Assembly (NCBI GenBank): GCA_016711925.1
Contig: JADJSA010000001.1
Span: 558,001-622,000 of the forward strand
Length of the DNA stretch: 64,000 nucleotides
Source of the DNA: Candidatus Methylophosphatis haderslevensis
GTDB taxonomy: Bacteria > Pseudomonadota > Gammaproteobacteria > Burkholderiales > Rhodocyclaceae
Direction: 5' to 3'
Both the position numbers and the translations under genes were made by a program. A model generated the notes under the pieces. It made no database searches, was not told the DNA's origin, and saw nothing but the letters and a program-made list of their open reading frames with translations. This document shows positions 33,333 to 41,885 of this stretch, in pieces. The first letter of the stretch is position 1; the number at the start of each line of letters is the position of its first letter.

Positions 33333-35135
33333 TTGCATAGTCTCGAACAAGCCGCCCTATTTCTCGTCGCTTCGGTGCTCCTGGTTCCGCTGTTCAGGCG
33401 CCTCGGACTGGGCGCCGTGCTCGGTTACCTGTGCGCCGGCATGCTGATCGGCCCGTGGGGCTTCGCGCTGATCGGCGAGGTTCAAGCGACGCTGCAGTTC
33501 GCCGAGTTCGGCGTCGTACTGCTGCTGTTCCTGGTCGGGCTGGAACTGCAGCCGAGCCGCCTGTGGCTGCTTCGTCGCCCGGTGTTCGGACTCGGCGGCG
33601 CGCAGGTGGCGCTGAGCGCCGCGATCCTCGCTGCGGTCGGCCTCGGCCTCGGCCTGTCGTGGCGCGCCGCGCTGGTCGCCGGACTTGCCCTGGCCATGTC
33701 GTCGACCGCGCTGGTGCTCGCCGCCCTGGCCGAGCGACGACAACTCGGGGCGCGCCACGGCCGCGACGCCTTCGCGGTGCTGTTGTTCCAGGATTTGGCC
33801 GTCATACCGCTGCTGGCGCTGCTGCCGCTGCTCGCCGAGGCGCCGGCGGACGGCGGAAGCCTCGGCTGGGTGCCGGCCATCAAGGGCCTGTTGGCGATCG
33901 CCACGGTGGTCACGGGCAGCCGGCTGGTGGTGCGGCCGGCGCTCAAGTTCATTGCGCGCCATGGCGGACGCGAGATGTTCACCGCCGCCGCGCTGCTGCT
34001 GGTGATCGGTGCTGCGCTGGCGATGGAATCGATCGGCCTGTCGATGTCGCTGGGCGCCTTTCTGGCCGGCGTGCTGCTTGCGGATTCGGAATTCCGCCAT
34101 GAACTCGAGGCAGATATCGAACCCTTCAAGGGCTTGCTGCTCGGCCTGTTCTTCATCGCGGTCGGCATGAGCGCGAACCTCGACCTGCTGTGGGCGCGGC
34201 CGCTGCTGGTCGCCGGTCTTGCGCTCGGTCTGATGACATTGAAGTACCTTGCGGTGTTGCTGATCTCGCGCGTCGCGCGCGCCGAATTCGATCCGGCGCA
34301 ACGGCTGGCCGTCGCCCTGGCGCAAGGTGGCGAATTCGCCTTCGTGCTGTTTTCGGCCGCCTCGCCTGCGGTGCTGGCGCCGCAAACGGCGCAACTGCTG
34401 GTGCTGGTGGTCACGCTGTCGATGCTGCTGTCGCCGCCGCTGATCGAACTGCACGGGCGTTGGCTGGCACGCTGGAGCGCGCGCCATGCGACGCCCGAGT
34501 TCGACACCATCGACAGCCCGGCCAACCCGGTCATCATTGCCGGCTTCGGGCGAATGGGCCAGATCGTCTCGCGCGTGCTGCGCATGTGCGATCTGCCGTT
34601 CACTGCCCTGGAAGCAAGCTACCAGCAAGTGGATTTCGTGCGCCGCTACGGCAGCAACAAGGTGTTCTACGGCGACGCGTCGCGGCTCGAACTGCTGCAG
34701 GCGGCCAAGGCCGGCGAAGCCCGCCTGTTTGTGCTGGCGATCGACGATGTCGAGGCCTCGGTCAAGACCGCTGCCGTGGTGCGCCGGCACTTCCCCGACC
34801 TGCCGATCGTCGCGCGCGCCCGCAACCGCGTGCATGTGCATCGGCTGCGCGATCTCGGTGTCGGCGTGATCTACCGCGAAACCTTCCGCACCAGCCTCGA
34901 CATGGCGCACCAGGCGCTGCTGCGGCTGGGATTCGGCGTGGCCGCCGCCGGACGCGCGGTGGCGCTGTTCCGCCAGCACGACGAGGAACAACTCGACACC
35001 CAGTACGCCATCCACCACGACGAAGCGCAGTTGATGCAGTCGGCCAAGGAAGCGGCCGAACAGTTGCGGGAGTTGTTCGAATCCGACGCCATCGGCGCGA
35101 TGGCGGCGTTGAAAAAGCCGCAGCCACGCGCGTGA
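33333..35135 (+). CDS. CPA2 cation:proton antiporter with TrkA-N domain (KefB/YbaL-like)
   Basis: 600 residues from a TTG at 33333, chosen because CCCGGAGA lies 6 bp upstream and the protein begins with the first membrane helix. About twelve helices form the Na+/H+ exchanger domain (residues 1-380), then a cytoplasmic Rossmann TrkA-N domain starts NPVIIAGFGRMGQIVSRVLR with the nucleotide-binding GxGxxG. It probably extrudes K+ in exchange for protons under ligand control. The C-terminal region is helical. No kefF/kefG-like partner lies beside it. Confidence 0.92.
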   Translation: MHSLEQAALFLVASVLLVPLFRRLGLGAVLGYLCAGMLIGPWGFALIGEVQATLQFAEFGVVLLLFLVGLELQPSRLWLLRRPVFGLGGAQVALSAAILAAVGLGLGLSWRAALVAGLALAMSSTALVLAALAERRQLGARHGRDAFAVLLFQDLAVIPLLALLPLLAEAPADGGSLGWVPAIKGLLAIATVVTGSRLVVRPALKFIARHGGREMFTAAALLLVIGAALAMESIGLSMSLGAFLAGVLLADSEFRHELEADIEPFKGLLLGLFFIAVGMSANLDLLWARPLLVAGLALGLMTLKYLAVLLISRVARAEFDPAQRLAVALAQGGEFAFVLFSAASPAVLAPQTAQLLVLVVTLSMLLSPPLIELHGRWLARWSARHATPEFDTIDSPANPVIIAGFGRMGQIVSRVLRMCDLPFTALEASYQQVDFVRRYGSNKVFYGDASRLELLQAAKAGEARLFVLAIDDVEASVKTAAVVRRHFPDLPIVARARNRVHVHRLRDLGVGVIYRETFRTSLDMAHQALLRLGFGVAAAGRAVALFRQHDEEQLDTQYAIHHDEAQLMQSAKEAAEQLRELFESDAIGAMAALKKPQPRA

Positions 35136-35171
35136 CGACCAGATTCGAACCTTGAACCGCGCAGGCCGGGC

Positions 35172-35259
35172 TGGTGCGCGGAGCGGGACTCGAACCCGCA
35201 TTCCCTTGCGGGAGAGGGATTTTAAGTCCCCTTGTGTCTACCGGTTTCACCATCCGCGC
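35172..35259 (-). tRNA. tRNA-Leu (anticodon UAA)
   Basis: 88 nt including the encoded CCA. The acceptor GCGCGGA pairs with TCCGCGC, the anticodon loop reads CTTAAAA (anticodon TAA) and the T arm is GCGGGTTCGAGTCCCGC. A long variable arm, CTCCCGCAAGGGAAT region, marks it as class II. Confidence 0.96.
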
Positions 35260-35314
35260 GCGGTCAGCGCAAGGATTCTAGCATTGCACGTTTTCGCGCC
35301 CCGCGCAGCGGCCC

Positions 35315-36514
35315 TCAGCAATGGGCGAAGATCAGCGGCACCTGCATCTCGCGCACCGAAATGCCGCCGTGCACGCCGATCTGCCGGTAGCGGCGTTCGC
35401 CCGGCAGCCAGTCGCGCATCGTCCAGTTCTCCCGCATGACAAGCGTATGGGAGCCGATGCGCCGGGCAAGCCGCGGGTTCGGCGTGCCGGGGCCGAACCA
35501 GCCGGCGCCGATCAGCGCCTCGCTGCGCACGCAGCGCGCGACGCGGCCTAACTTGCGGGCGACGTAAGCCTCGAAGGCGCCGTGGCGCTCGGCCGCCACA
35601 TGGCAATAGGCGAGGCGCGGTTCGCCGCATAGCGGCTGCGTCAGCATGGCTTCCAGTTTCGGGTGTCGCGCCAGATCGATGCCACGCGTTTCGGGCGAAT
35701 CTATGAATCCGTGGTCGGCGGTAACCAGCAGCGTCGTGTCGCTGCCTTCGAGCAGCGCGAGCAGGCGGACAAATCCGGCGTCGAGTTCGCGCAACTCGGC
35801 GGCCGCTGCCTCGCCGTAGGCGCCGACCCGATGCGACAGGGAATCGAGCCCGTCGTAATAGGCATAGACGTATTGCCGCTCGGCGCCTTGCCGCGCGACG
35901 TCGGCGATGCAATCGAACAACGAATCGCGCCCGGCATATGCATGGGCGATCGCCCCGTCGGTGTGGAAGCGGTTGAAGGCGGAATCGGCAATGGCGGCCG
36001 GCGACACCACATGCGAGCGGCGGCCCAGCGAAGCGAACAGTCCCCGCCGATCGAACAAGGCCTGCGGCGGCGGCAACGCCGGCCATTCACGGTCGACAGG
36101 CCGCGCCACCCGCCGCGTCTGCGGCAGCACCGCCAGCACGCTGCCCGCTTCGGCGAAGTACATGTGCCATCCGGTGAGCCCGTGTTGCGCCGGCGCGAGG
36201 CCGGTGAGCAAGGTGGTGACGGCTGTGGCAGTGGTGGACGGAAACACCGAGGTCAGCGTACCCGCGCGGTGCGCAAGCAACTGCGTGCCCTGCCCGGCCG
36301 CCTGCAGCAAGGCTTCGCCCATGCCGTCGATCACCAGCAACACCAGGTTGCGCGACTCGCCGAGCGCGCGCGGCAGGGCCAGACCCAGCGGCGGATAAGC
36401 GGGGCCGGCGGCGCCGCATGCCAAGGCGATCGACTGCATGAGATTGACCACGCCGGCGCCGGCATAATCGGGCAGCCGTTCGCCGGATTCGAGTTTCGGG
36501 ATACCTGCGAGCAT
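35315..36514 (-). CDS. Alkaline-phosphatase-fold hydrolase (type I phosphodiesterase/nucleotide pyrophosphatase)
   Basis: 399 residues. VLLVIDGMGEALLQAAG gives the first metal Asp, VFPSTTATAVTTLLTGLAPA the nucleophile Thr region, YYDGLDSLSHRVG the second metal site and VTADHGFIDSP the Asp-His pair; GVHGGIS supplies the last His. This is the NPP/phosphodiesterase branch. No signal peptide is seen. The gene is divergent from glucokinase over a 72-bp gap. Substrate unknown. Confidence 0.88.
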   Translation of the reverse strand: MLAGIPKLESGERLPDYAGAGVVNLMQSIALACGAAGPAYPPLGLALPRALGESRNLVLLVIDGMGEALLQAAGQGTQLLAHRAGTLTSVFPSTTATAVTTLLTGLAPAQHGLTGWHMYFAEAGSVLAVLPQTRRVARPVDREWPALPPPQALFDRRGLFASLGRRSHVVSPAAIADSAFNRFHTDGAIAHAYAGRDSLFDCIADVARQGAERQYVYAYYDGLDSLSHRVGAYGEAAAAELRELDAGFVRLLALLEGSDTTLLVTADHGFIDSPETRGIDLARHPKLEAMLTQPLCGEPRLAYCHVAAERHGAFEAYVARKLGRVARCVRSEALIGAGWFGPGTPNPRLARRIGSHTLVMRENWTMRDWLPGERRYRQIGVHGGISVREMQVPLIFAHC

Positions 36515-36586
36515 CGCGTGTGCTGGTCAAGGTGACGGCTTTTAGGCATTATCCGCGCAATCGACACCCGGATACGGACCCACGAC

Positions 36587-37588
36587 ATGCTACTCGGCGG
36601 CGACATCGGCGGCACCAAGACCCTGCTGGCCCTGGCTAAGCCGGGGCCGGACGGGCGGTTACAGATCGTGCTCGAGCGTTCGTATGCCAGCCGCGAACAT
36701 CCGACCTTCGACAGCGTCCTCGACAGGTTCCAGAGCGAAGCGCGCCACAGCGGCTGCACAGAAGCCATCGCCGCGGGCTGCATCGGCCTGGCCGGGCCGG
36801 TGCATTCGGGGCGGGCCAAGGTCACCCACCTGCCGTGGCAACTCGATGCGACCGAACTTGGCAAGCGGCTCGGCGCGCCGCTGCATCTGCTCAACGATTT
36901 CGCCACCATTGCCGCCGGGCTGCTCGATCCGGCCGCCATCCCGACGCAGGTTCTTCACGCGGCAAACGCCGAACCGCGGGGAACGCGCGTGGTGCTAGGC
37001 GCAGGTACCGGGCTGGGCGTCGCCGCCCTGACCTGCGTCGGCGAGCGTTGGAAGATCGTTTCCGGCGAAGGCGGCCACATGGGCTTCGGCCCGGCCGATG
37101 CGGAACAGATGCGTCTGCACGCGTGGCTGGCCGCGCGCAACCCACGGGTCACCGCGGAGCGAATACTCTGCGGCCGTGGGCTGGTCGATCTGTATCGATT
37201 CGTTTGTGAGCAATCAAGCGGCGCGACGGCGGAAATCGATGTGTCCGCCAGCGGCGTCGATGCAGCAGCCGCGATCGGCAACTGCGCACTGGACGACCCC
37301 GAATCGGCAGCCGGCCACGCGCTGCGGCTGTTCTGCGCTGTGTACGGCGCCTTTGCCGGTGATCTGGCGCTGCTGTTCAATGCGCGGGGAGGCGTCTTCC
37401 TTGCGGGCGGCATCGCGCCGAAGATTCTCGCGGCACTGCGCCGGCCGGCCTTCGTCGATGCCTTCCTCGACAAGGGCGTGCACAGCGGGCTGGTCGCCAA
37501 CTATCCGGCACAGGTGGTGATGGAGCCCAGACTCGGCCTGCTCGGCAGTCTGCAAGTCGCGGCCGGGCGCGGCATGGCAGAAAATTGA
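36587..37588 (+). CDS. glk: Glucokinase
   Basis: 333 residues, the proteobacterial Glk type. LLGGDIGGTKTLLALAKPG is the phosphate-binding loop, LLNDFATIAAG contains the catalytic Asp, VVLGAGTGLGVAAL the second nucleotide motif and GEGGHMGFGPADAEQ the sugar-binding Glu. It phosphorylates glucose to glucose-6-phosphate with ATP. Its place at the head of the glycogen gene cluster suggests it recovers free glucose released during glycogen turnover. Confidence 0.95.
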   Translation: MLLGGDIGGTKTLLALAKPGPDGRLQIVLERSYASREHPTFDSVLDRFQSEARHSGCTEAIAAGCIGLAGPVHSGRAKVTHLPWQLDATELGKRLGAPLHLLNDFATIAAGLLDPAAIPTQVLHAANAEPRGTRVVLGAGTGLGVAALTCVGERWKIVSGEGGHMGFGPADAEQMRLHAWLAARNPRVTAERILCGRGLVDLYRFVCEQSSGATAEIDVSASGVDAAAAIGNCALDDPESAAGHALRLFCAVYGAFAGDLALLFNARGGVFLAGGIAPKILAALRRPAFVDAFLDKGVHSGLVANYPAQVVMEPRLGLLGSLQVAAGRGMAEN

Positions 37589-37687
37589 CAATCGTCAAGC
37601 TTTCGACATCAGGCCGTGCGAGAATGCACGGCAATTCTCAACCGAAGGGGTGACGCGCACCCCTCGTTCCCGTCAAGGAGACACACT

Positions 37688-38176
37688 ATGGCAACGCGTT
37701 CCCAGGAACCGCCTGCAGCACCGAAGCCGGCTCCCAAGGGCAGGACGACCAAGTCCGCCACCAAGGAAACGCCGCCGACAACCACGTCGGCAACTAAGAG
37801 CAAGACCAGCAAGCCAGCCGTAGCGGCTACCCCGTCGAGCGCCAAGTCGGCGACGAGCAGCAAGACCACTAAGGCCGAGACGTCGGACACGCCCAAGGCT
37901 GCGCCGAAGGCCAGGGCACCCAAGGAAGCGTCACCGGCGGTCGCCACCCCGGCGGCAATCAAGACCAAGCCGGTTCCGCCTCCGGCCGAACCCGCAACGC
38001 CAGCACCTGCGGCCGAAGCCAGGACGGCGTTGCCCGAAGAACTGCGCGCCCAGTGGATCGCCCAGGCGGCTTATTTCATCGCCGAGCGCCGCGGATTTTC
38101 CGGCGGCTCGGCGGAAGAGGACTGGCGCGAAGCGGAGATGGAAATCGACAGGATGCTTGCGGCCACGCGTCACTGA
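37688..38176 (+). CDS. DUF2934 protein with Lys/Ala/Pro-rich histone-H1-like region
   Basis: 162 residues from ATG 37688 after CAAGGAGA. Residues 1-115 are low-complexity, rich in Lys, Thr, Ser, Ala and Pro (KSATKETPPTTTSATKSKTS), reminiscent of bacterial H1-like proteins. The end RAQWIAQAAYFIAERRGFSG with SAEEDWREAEMEIDRML fits the short DUF2934 domain. The family often occurs near glycogen branching genes. The stop overlaps that of glgB on the other strand by 7 bp. Nucleic-acid binding is inferred from composition only. Confidence 0.78.
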   Translation: MATRSQEPPAAPKPAPKGRTTKSATKETPPTTTSATKSKTSKPAVAATPSSAKSATSSKTTKAETSDTPKAAPKARAPKEASPAVATPAAIKTKPVPPPAEPATPAPAAEARTALPEELRAQWIAQAAYFIAERRGFSGGSAEEDWREAEMEIDRMLAATRH

Positions 38177-40335
38177 TCCGGCAGCAGGAGCAGCGCGCCC
38201 AGCGGTGGCAGCGTCAATTCGATACTGGCTGGCCAAGGAAGCCATGCCAGTTCGCTGGCAGTGAGCCGGCCGGCATTGCCGAGATTGCTGCCGCCGTAGT
38301 GGGCCGAGTCGGTATTGATCGCCTCTCGCCAGTTGCCCGGAGCGGGCGTGCCGATGCGGTACCCGAATTGCGGGACTGGCGTAAAGTTGAGTACAACGAT
38401 GGCAACCCTGCCATCGCGTGAACGGCGAAGAAAAGCGATCACCGAATGATCGGCGTCATGGCAGTCGATCCACTGGAAGCCTTCAGGCTGAAAATCGAGT
38501 TCGTGCAGTTCGGCGCGATCGCGATAGATCCGGTTGAGATCGCGCGTCAGATTCGCAATCCCGCGATGCGCCGGATCGTCCAGCAGCCCCCAGTCGAGTT
38601 CGCGGTGCTCGCTCCATTCACGCTCCTGCCCGAACTCGCTGCCCATGAAGCCGAGCTTCTTGCCCGGCAGCATCGTCTGGTAGGCGAGCAACAGGCGCAG
38701 GTTGGCGCATCGCAGCCACTTGTCCCCGGGCATCTTGCCGAGCAGCGCGCGCTTGCCGTGCACGACTTCGTCGTGGGAGAGCGGCAGGACGAAATTCTCG
38801 CTGTAGGCATAGACCTGGCCGAAGGTCAGCAGCGCATGGTGATAGCGCCGATACACCGGATCGCGCCCGAAATAGGACAGCGTGTCGTTCATCCAGCCCA
38901 TGTTCCACTTGACCGAGAATCCGAGTCCGCCAACGTAGGTCGGCCGCGACACCATCGGCCAGGCGGTCGATTCCTCCGCCGCCGTCAGCGCGCCGGGGAA
39001 TTCCGCGTGCACCATCACGTTCAGCTCGCGCAGGAAGTCGATCGCATCGAGATTCTCGCGCCCGCCGTGGCGATTGGGCGTCCACTCGCCCTGCTTGCGC
39101 GAATAATCGAGATAGAGCATCGAAGCCACCGCATCGACGCGCAGTCCGTCGATATGGAATTCCGACAGCCAGTAGTGCGCCGACGAGAGCAGGAAGCTGC
39201 GCACCTCGCACCTGCCGTAGTTGAAGATGTGGGTTCCCCAGTCGGGATGCAGGCTCTGTTGCGGATCTTCATGCTCGTAGAGGGCGGAACCGTCGTAATG
39301 GGCGAGCGCCCAGGCATCCTGCGGGAAGTGGCCGGGCACCCAGTCCAGAATCACACCGATGCCCGCAGCGTGCAGCGCGTCGACGAAGGCGCGGAAATCA
39401 TCGGGCGTGCCGAGGCGGGAGGTCGGCGCGAAGTAGCCGGTGGTCTGGTAACCCCAGGACTCGTCGAGCGGGTGCTCGGTGATCGGCATCAGTTCCAAAT
39501 GGGTGTAACCGGCATCGAGCACGTAGGCCGCCAGCGCCTCGGCAAGTTCGCGCCAGTTGTAGCTGCTGCCGTCGGCATGGCGCCGCCACGATCCTGCGTG
39601 AAGTTCGTAGACCGACATCGGCGCGTGCTGCCAGTCGAGCCGGGCGCGGGACTCGAGCCAACTCGCATCGCGCCACCGGTATTCGCTGACCGCGCAAACC
39701 CGCGCCGCCGTGGATGGTCGCAACTCGAATTCCCTGCCGTAAGGATCGATCTTGACGAACACATCGCCGCTCTGGCGATTGCGGATTTCGAACCGGTAGA
39801 GCGAACCGGCGGGCAGCGCTGGAATAAACAGTTCCCACACGCCACTGGCGCCGAGACTGGCCATCGGATTCGCCAGACCATCCCATCGATTGAAGTCACC
39901 GACCACCGAGACGCGCTGCGCATTGGGTGCCCAGACGCGAAAACACACGCCGGCGTGGCCATCGCGGTAAACCGGCAGGGCGCCGAGCAGCTTCCAGGCG
40001 GCATGATTGCGTCCTTCGGAAAACAGGTACAGCGCCTGTTCGTCCCCCTGCGGCGGAAAGGCCCAGCAGTCCTGCAGTTCCCAACTCGTGTCGCCTGCAC
40101 TCAGACGCAGGCGCCAGCGTTCGGGAGCGTCGCCACAATTCCATTCGAATACGCCAGCCGGATGCACGCGCCGCATCGGCGCGAATCCGGCGGCGGTTTC
40201 GATCAGTACATTTTCGGCTCCCGGCTGCCAGGTGCGGACGAGCGTGCCGCCGCTGTCGCTGCGATGCCTGCCCAGAATCGCGAACGGATCGTGATCACGA
40301 CCCTCGGCCAAACGCGTCAAGCGCGATCTATCCAT
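38170..40335 (-). CDS. glgB: 1,4-alpha-glucan branching enzyme GlgB
   Basis: 721 residues, normal for GH13 branching enzymes. Carbohydrate-binding N domains (VRTWQPGAENVLIETAAGFA; VCFRVWAPNAQRVSVVGDFN) precede the barrel. Catalytic regions are VILDWVPGHFP, GLRVDAVASMLYLD (nucleophile Asp), AEESTAWPMVSRP (acid Glu) and LPLSHDEVVHGK. It introduces alpha-1,6 branches into glycogen. It starts 65 bp from the divergent glgC, so the two probably share a regulatory region. Confidence 0.96.
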   Translation of the reverse strand: MDRSRLTRLAEGRDHDPFAILGRHRSDSGGTLVRTWQPGAENVLIETAAGFAPMRRVHPAGVFEWNCGDAPERWRLRLSAGDTSWELQDCWAFPPQGDEQALYLFSEGRNHAAWKLLGALPVYRDGHAGVCFRVWAPNAQRVSVVGDFNRWDGLANPMASLGASGVWELFIPALPAGSLYRFEIRNRQSGDVFVKIDPYGREFELRPSTAARVCAVSEYRWRDASWLESRARLDWQHAPMSVYELHAGSWRRHADGSSYNWRELAEALAAYVLDAGYTHLELMPITEHPLDESWGYQTTGYFAPTSRLGTPDDFRAFVDALHAAGIGVILDWVPGHFPQDAWALAHYDGSALYEHEDPQQSLHPDWGTHIFNYGRCEVRSFLLSSAHYWLSEFHIDGLRVDAVASMLYLDYSRKQGEWTPNRHGGRENLDAIDFLRELNVMVHAEFPGALTAAEESTAWPMVSRPTYVGGLGFSVKWNMGWMNDTLSYFGRDPVYRRYHHALLTFGQVYAYSENFVLPLSHDEVVHGKRALLGKMPGDKWLRCANLRLLLAYQTMLPGKKLGFMGSEFGQEREWSEHRELDWGLLDDPAHRGIANLTRDLNRIYRDRAELHELDFQPEGFQWIDCHDADHSVIAFLRRSRDGRVAIVVLNFTPVPQFGYRIGTPAPGNWREAINTDSAHYGGSNLGNAGRLTASELAWLPWPASIELTLPPLGALLLLPDQ

Positions 40336-40400
40336 TTCAGTAACAATCCTTGTTGTGTAGGTGTGCCATCAAATTTGCACCATTGCGGAGGAACGATGCC

Positions 40401-41720
40401 ATGAGCGATTCTTGTCCCCATATCGATTACTGCAGCCAGCGCGAAGATGCCGATCCGCGCTTTGTCAGTGCCCTGACCAAATCGACGTTCGCCATCCTGC
40501 TAGCCGGCGGACGCGGCAGTCGGCTGCACGAACTCACCGACTGGCGCGCCAAACCCGCGGTGCCCTTCGGCGGCAAATTCCGCATCATCGATTTCACGCT
40601 CTCCAATTGCGTCAACTCCGGTGTGCGCCGTGTGGCGGTGGCAACACAGTACAAGGCGCACAGCCTGATCCGCCATCTGCAACGCGGCTGGAGCTTTCTC
40701 GACGGCCGGTTCGACGATTTCATCGACATTGTTCCCGCCGCACAGCAGGTCAGCGAGGACTCATGGTACCAAGGCACGGCAGATGCGGTGTATCAGAATC
40801 TCAACATTATTCGCAGCAGCAAACCGGAATTCGTTCTCATTCTGTCCGGCGACCACATCTACAAGATGGATTACGGACGCATGCTGGCCTTTCACGCCAG
40901 AAGCAAAGCCGATCTCACCGTCGCCTGCATCGAGGTGCCACTGGCCGACGCCAACCAGTTCGGCGTGATGAGCGTCGACGATGACGGACGCATCCGTAAG
41001 TTCGCCGAGAAGCCGGAGAAGCCCGAACCGATCCCGGGCAATCCGTCGATGGCGCTGGCCAGCATGGGCATCTATGTCTTCAATGCCGATTTCCTGTTCG
41101 AGCACCTGATTCGCGACGCCCAGCAGCATGACTCCAGCCGCGACTTCGGCAAGGACATCATTCCCTACTCGGTACCGCGCAACCGCGTGTTTGCCCATCG
41201 TTTCTCGGATAGTTGCGTCGGCGCGCCGACGGACGGCAAGCACTACTGGCGCGATGTGGGAACCATCGATGCCTACTGGGAAGCGAACATGGAACTCACC
41301 AAGGTGACGCCCGAACTGAACATGTACGACAGCGCATGGCCGATCTGGACCTACCAGGAGCAATTGCCGCCGGCCAAGTTCGTGTTCAATGACGAAGATC
41401 GCCGCGGCATGGCCGTCGATTCCCTGGTTTCCGGCGGCAATGTCATCAGCGGCGCGATGGTGCGCCGTTCGCTGCTGTTCTCCAACGTGCGCACCAACAG
41501 CTATTCCCTGATCGAGGATTCGGTGGTCCTGCCCGAAGTGGAGATCGGACGCCACGCAGTGCTCAAGCGTTGCGTGGTGGATAAGGGCGTCACCATTCCG
41601 GAAGGCTTGAAGATCGGCGTCGATCCGGAGACCGACCGCAAGCGCTTCCGGGTCACCAATCGCGGCGTCACGCTGGTCACCGCTGCGATGCTCGGACAAG
41701 CCTTGCACGTCCTGACCTGA
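40401..41720 (+). CDS. glgC: Glucose-1-phosphate adenylyltransferase GlgC
   Basis: 439 residues from ATG 40401, preceded by GGAGGAACG. The nucleotidyltransferase motif is ILLAGGRGSRLHELTDWRAK, the sugar-phosphate region FAEKPEKPEPIPGNP, and VLILSGDHIYKMDYGRML holds the metal Asp. A C-terminal left-handed beta helix follows (GGNVISGAMVRRS). It makes ADP-glucose, the committed step of bacterial glycogen synthesis, normally under allosteric control by fructose-1,6-bisphosphate or related effectors. No glgA lies in the window, so glycogen synthase must be encoded elsewhere. Confidence 0.96.
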   Translation: MSDSCPHIDYCSQREDADPRFVSALTKSTFAILLAGGRGSRLHELTDWRAKPAVPFGGKFRIIDFTLSNCVNSGVRRVAVATQYKAHSLIRHLQRGWSFLDGRFDDFIDIVPAAQQVSEDSWYQGTADAVYQNLNIIRSSKPEFVLILSGDHIYKMDYGRMLAFHARSKADLTVACIEVPLADANQFGVMSVDDDGRIRKFAEKPEKPEPIPGNPSMALASMGIYVFNADFLFEHLIRDAQQHDSSRDFGKDIIPYSVPRNRVFAHRFSDSCVGAPTDGKHYWRDVGTIDAYWEANMELTKVTPELNMYDSAWPIWTYQEQLPPAKFVFNDEDRRGMAVDSLVSGGNVISGAMVRRSLLFSNVRTNSYSLIEDSVVLPEVEIGRHAVLKRCVVDKGVTIPEGLKIGVDPETDRKRFRVTNRGVTLVTAAMLGQALHVLT

Positions 41721-41748
41721 GACGGATGGTGAACGCGGTCGATCTGCT

Positions 41749-41771
41749 CCTGGCGCGGCGCACGCGCCAGG
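41749..41771 (+). repeat. Inverted repeat after glgC
   Basis: CCTGGCGCG and CGCGCCAGG with a 5-base loop, 28 bp after the glgC stop. It could form a stable RNA hairpin, but no T run follows, so intrinsic termination is doubtful. Confidence 0.5.
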
Positions 41772-41885
41772 CGGCGGGTTTCGTTACACCGTCGGCGGTG
41801 CTGCCGGCCCCGGCCGCAACGGGGGCGCCAGCAACCGCCACAAATCCGCGACGAGGCCGCTTGCTGCGCCGGCCGGACTGAATGC

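Noticed and set aside
33357..35201. 614-codon minus-strand open frame
   Set aside because: Antisense to the KefB-type gene, with a Gln/Arg/His-rich low-complexity translation.
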